DNA from: Candidatus Coatesiibacteriota bacterium
GTDB taxonomy: Bacteria; RBG-13-66-14; B26-G2; JAUVZD01
Assembly (NCBI GenBank): GCA_030602715.1
Contig: JAUVZD010000001.1
Span: 62,001-126,000 of the forward strand
Reading direction: 5' to 3'
DNA length: 64,000 bases
Positions 61,752 to 64,000 of the stretch are shown one piece after another. Position 1 is the first letter of the stretch; each line of letters opens with the position of its first letter. A model generated the notes under the pieces. It saw nothing but the letters and a program-made list of their open reading frames with translations. It made no database searches and was not told the origin of the DNA. Made by a program: the position numbers and the translations under genes.

Positions 61752-63302
61752 ATGACAGACAAAGGTAAAGAAAATGGAGGTGGAAACCCCATTTGGAGGG
61801 AGCTTATCTTGGTGTTAATCTCCCTTTGCGCCCTCTGTCTTTTAATCTTTATCATACTAAAGCCCTTCTCCTTGCCGATTCGCCTCTCCGACCACTGGAT
61901 GATGGTTCGCCTAGCAGAATCCATTGCCGAGGGTGAGCCGGAGGTGTCGCCATATTGGAACCTTGGCTATCCGTCTCTGCTTGCCCTCTTCGCCAAATTG
62001 TTCGGCGGATACGAGAATTCCGCCAAGGTAATCTCCCTTGCAGGGGGGATATACCTGCTTCTGGTCAGCTATCTTCTAAGCAGAAAATATTTGGGCAGAA
62101 AGTGGGCACATGGGGTGCTCTGGGCGGTTGCGGGAAGCGAAGCATTCGTCTTCTGCGCCCCCGGATTGAAGGACTATCTACTCTTCGCCGCTATATTGGT
62201 TACCGCCATCATGGTGCTAGAATGGGCTCTCTCCAGGGGTAGATGGTGGACCTTCCTCATCGCCGGTGCGGTGCTGGGAACGGGCTTCCTGGATAGATAT
62301 ATCTGCCTCCTGCTTCTACCCGTATTCTTATTGGGGATATTGGTCAAGGCGGAAGGTTGGAGAAGGCGGTTGACTTTTTCAGCCGTGTATTTGGGAGCGT
62401 TCATCATCCTTGCCAGCCCCCAGATGGTCATAAACCTCTGGCGAGAGGGAACTCCCTTCTATGCCGGCAACGTCCGAACCGTCTGGTTTGCCCTGCAAGG
62501 AACCAGTGACTGGAGCATCCTCTTTGAGCATGAGGGTCAGGAGAGCATAGTCAATTTGCTCTCAGAAAATCCCACAGGGATTGTGATTCTTTGGCTTAAG
62601 AACCTGTGCGCCTTACTGATGACTCCGCTTATACAGGTCCCCCTCTTTGTCTTCGGTTGGGCTGGGCTTGTTTATCTCTGGTTCAAGAGAAAGGGATGGC
62701 ATCTAGGGCTGGCTTCTGCTATACTTGTGGTATACTGTGTCCTGACCCTTCTCTTCAACTATGGGGGGAAATACTTCCTCGCCTTGAGCCCGTATATGGC
62801 TGTCGGAGCCCTGAGCCTGATGCGGGAGGTAATTCCCGGCAGGGTGGGGAAAGGACCGAGACCGCCCCTCTTGGTGCCGGTAGTGGTAATGTTCATCGTA
62901 TCTGCTTTGGCGATATCGTTCTACAGCGTTAAGAACGATAGCCATTATCGTTGGGAGAAGGAGGCTATCTTTGAGGTTGCAGACACGCTCAGCGAGGAGG
63001 GCATAACCGACCCCAAGGCGGTGCTCTCCACCAACTACGATCTTTATCTTGTTGAGGCGGATTCCACTGATAAGCAGTTTGCCATGGTCCCCTTTGATAT
63101 TTCTACAGTTGAGGATTTGACCTCATATATCAATAAAGAGGGGTATGGTTATCTTATCGCTTATCACCGTGGCTGGACTGAGGGCTACTGGCGGGGACTG
63201 ACCGCTCAACTGATAGAGCCTAGAAATATGCCGAATAATTACCAACCCATTTACACCAAAGAGGGCGTCCAGAGAATCGTAGTCTATCGTGTAGTCAGGT
63301 GA
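61752..63302 (+). CDS. GT39-like polytopic membrane glycosyltransferase
   Basis: The 516-residue protein has about 10-12 membrane helices and a periplasmic C-terminal part of roughly 110 residues. The N-terminal loop IRLSDHWMMVRLAESIAEG takes the place of the acidic sugar-transfer loop in the GT39/ArnT family, and PYWNLGYPSLLALFAKLFGG follows. It may move a sugar from a polyprenyl donor onto a lipid or protein. No ribosome binding site is strong at the ATG. Confidence 0.72.
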   Translation: MTDKGKENGGGNPIWRELILVLISLCALCLLIFIILKPFSLPIRLSDHWMMVRLAESIAEGEPEVSPYWNLGYPSLLALFAKLFGGYENSAKVISLAGGIYLLLVSYLLSRKYLGRKWAHGVLWAVAGSEAFVFCAPGLKDYLLFAAILVTAIMVLEWALSRGRWWTFLIAGAVLGTGFLDRYICLLLLPVFLLGILVKAEGWRRRLTFSAVYLGAFIILASPQMVINLWREGTPFYAGNVRTVWFALQGTSDWSILFEHEGQESIVNLLSENPTGIVILWLKNLCALLMTPLIQVPLFVFGWAGLVYLWFKRKGWHLGLASAILVVYCVLTLLFNYGGKYFLALSPYMAVGALSLMREVIPGRVGKGPRPPLLVPVVVMFIVSALAISFYSVKNDSHYRWEKEAIFEVADTLSEEGITDPKAVLSTNYDLYLVEADSTDKQFAMVPFDISTVEDLTSYINKEGYGYLIAYHRGWTEGYWRGLTAQLIEPRNMPNNYQPIYTKEGVQRIVVYRVVR

Positions 63303-63367
63303 AGTTTCGGGCGTATTATATAGGGGGAGCGGAAAATGAATAAACCGGAAAAACAGAGGATTTAAAA

Positions 63368-64000
63368 ATGACATCAAGAGAAAAGCTGACAGAAGAGGTA
63401 CTTCCTCCGGCATTGGTGAGTTTTGGAATAACCAGGGAGTGTGACCTGGACTGCCCGCACTGTTATAGCGACTCTGGAGAGAAAGACCCCCGGGAGCTGA
63501 CAACAGAAGAGGCGAAGAGGGTTATCAATGATATTGCAGATTTGGGAACGAAGATTATTATATTGGACGGTGGAGAACCGACTTTAAGAAAGGACCTGAT
63601 AGAGTTAATTCAACATTCAGGTGATAACGGTCTGGTGACGGTGATGGGGTCACACGGCGGACCACTGACCAAGGAGATGGCGAGAGACCTTAAGTCTGCA
63701 GGATGTAAAGGCGTGGCGATCAGCCTTGACGGGGCGGTGGCAAAAACTCACGATGAATGGAGAGGAATGGAGGGCGCCTGGAAAGGGGCTGTTGAAGGTG
63801 CAAGGAACTGTGCTGAAGTGGGCTTGGAATTCCAGATTGCCCCTCTGCTCCACAGAAAGAATTCAGGGGAGTTGTCCGGTATCATAGATTATGCCAAGGA
63901 GTTAGGTGCGGGAGCGGTTGAAATTTTTGATTATGTCCCTGCGGGAAGAGGAAAGGGACATTTTGAGCATGAGCTGGATACGGAGCAGAGGAAGATGGTG
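63368..64000 (+). CDS. Radical SAM protein (partial, runs off the window)
   Basis: The first 211 codons are present. The cluster motif CDLDCPHC (C-x3-C-x2-C) follows LVSFGITRE, then IIILDGGEPTLRKDL, SHGGPLTKEMARDL and VAISLDGAVAKTHDEWRG. This resembles the AhbD/NirJ and peptide-maturase group that often carries a C-terminal SPASM domain, which would lie beyond base 64000. The ATG follows AGAGGA. Function cannot be told from this half. Confidence 0.82.
   Translation, partial: MTSREKLTEEVLPPALVSFGITRECDLDCPHCYSDSGEKDPRELTTEEAKRVINDIADLGTKIIILDGGEPTLRKDLIELIQHSGDNGLVTVMGSHGGPLTKEMARDLKSAGCKGVAISLDGAVAKTHDEWRGMEGAWKGAVEGARNCAEVGLEFQIAPLLHRKNSGELSGIIDYAKELGAGAVEIFDYVPAGRGKGHFEHELDTEQRKMV

Noticed and set aside
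63336-63365. A nine-codon ORF just before the last radical SAM gene
   Set aside because: Too short and lacking features of a precursor peptide; its end serves as the ribosome binding site of the next gene.

Overview
The window reads as one stretch of chromosome from an anaerobic bacterium with an outer membrane, probably from an uncultivated or little-studied lineage. I cannot name the phylum from sequence alone. Anaerobic metabolism is shown by a 2-oxoacid:ferredoxin oxidoreductase, an NfnAB-type transhydrogenase, a complete FlxABCD-HdrABC electron-bifurcation set and a bacterial microcompartment. Lipoproteins with clear lipoboxes and O-antigen-type polysaccharide genes suggest a diderm envelope. 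Genes are dense, nearly all on the plus strand, and often overlap. TTG and GTG starts are common. I found no tRNA, rRNA, insertion sequence or CRISPR array.

Left part (1-12 kb): a purine biosynthesis run (end of purF, a membrane protein, purM, purN, purH, then purD and purE behind their own promoter), followed by a Sua5/YrdC protein, a small phosphatase, rpiB and a few unknown or envelope genes. A minus-strand family 2 glycosyltransferase and a class I aminotransferase diverge from a shared promoter region. Next (12-18 kb) is a glycine cleavage operon, gcvT-gcvH-gcvPA-gcvPB plus a lipoate ligase that would charge GcvH, and a PpiC-like lipoprotein.

At 18.2-25.1 kb is a compact microcompartment locus: CoA-acylating aldehyde dehydrogenase, hexameric shell protein, PduL phosphotransacylase, PduS-type flavin/Fe-S protein and a PduT-type tandem shell protein with the cluster-binding cysteine. 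Interleaved are TrmO, a CAP-domain exported protein, a radical SAM enzyme and a small protein with a EutT/EutQ-like module and a possible encapsulation tail. No signature enzyme that makes the aldehyde, and no pentameric vertex protein, is in the window. After two small membrane proteins comes a 434-base gap holding a strong promoter, a 34-codon ORF and a terminator, then a 20-codon ORF with a consensus ribosome binding site just before an ABC-2 transporter.

Middle (28-45 kb): proline dehydrogenase, nitroreductase, a YHS mini-protein, a secreted protein that looks like an inactivated zinc peptidase, and an acetyltransferase. A 2-oxoacid oxidoreductase ferredoxin subunit is separated from its partner subunits (korA, korB, korC, then ndk) by a five-gene polysaccharide cassette. 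NfnAB follows.

Right part (45-64 kb): a full F-type ATP synthase operon (atpZ/I-atpI-B-E-F-H-A-[two lipoprotein paralogues]-G-D-C), whose c subunit has a signal peptide and a sodium-type binding pattern. It is followed by hdrC-hdrB-hdrA-flxD-flxC-flxB-flxA, a GT39-like membrane protein and the start of another radical SAM gene cut by the window edge. Together the genes suggest fermentative energy metabolism built on ferredoxin and NADH: aldehyde and 2-oxoacid oxidation feed NADH and ferredoxin pools, Nfn and Flx-Hdr balance them, and the ATP synthase may couple to sodium.
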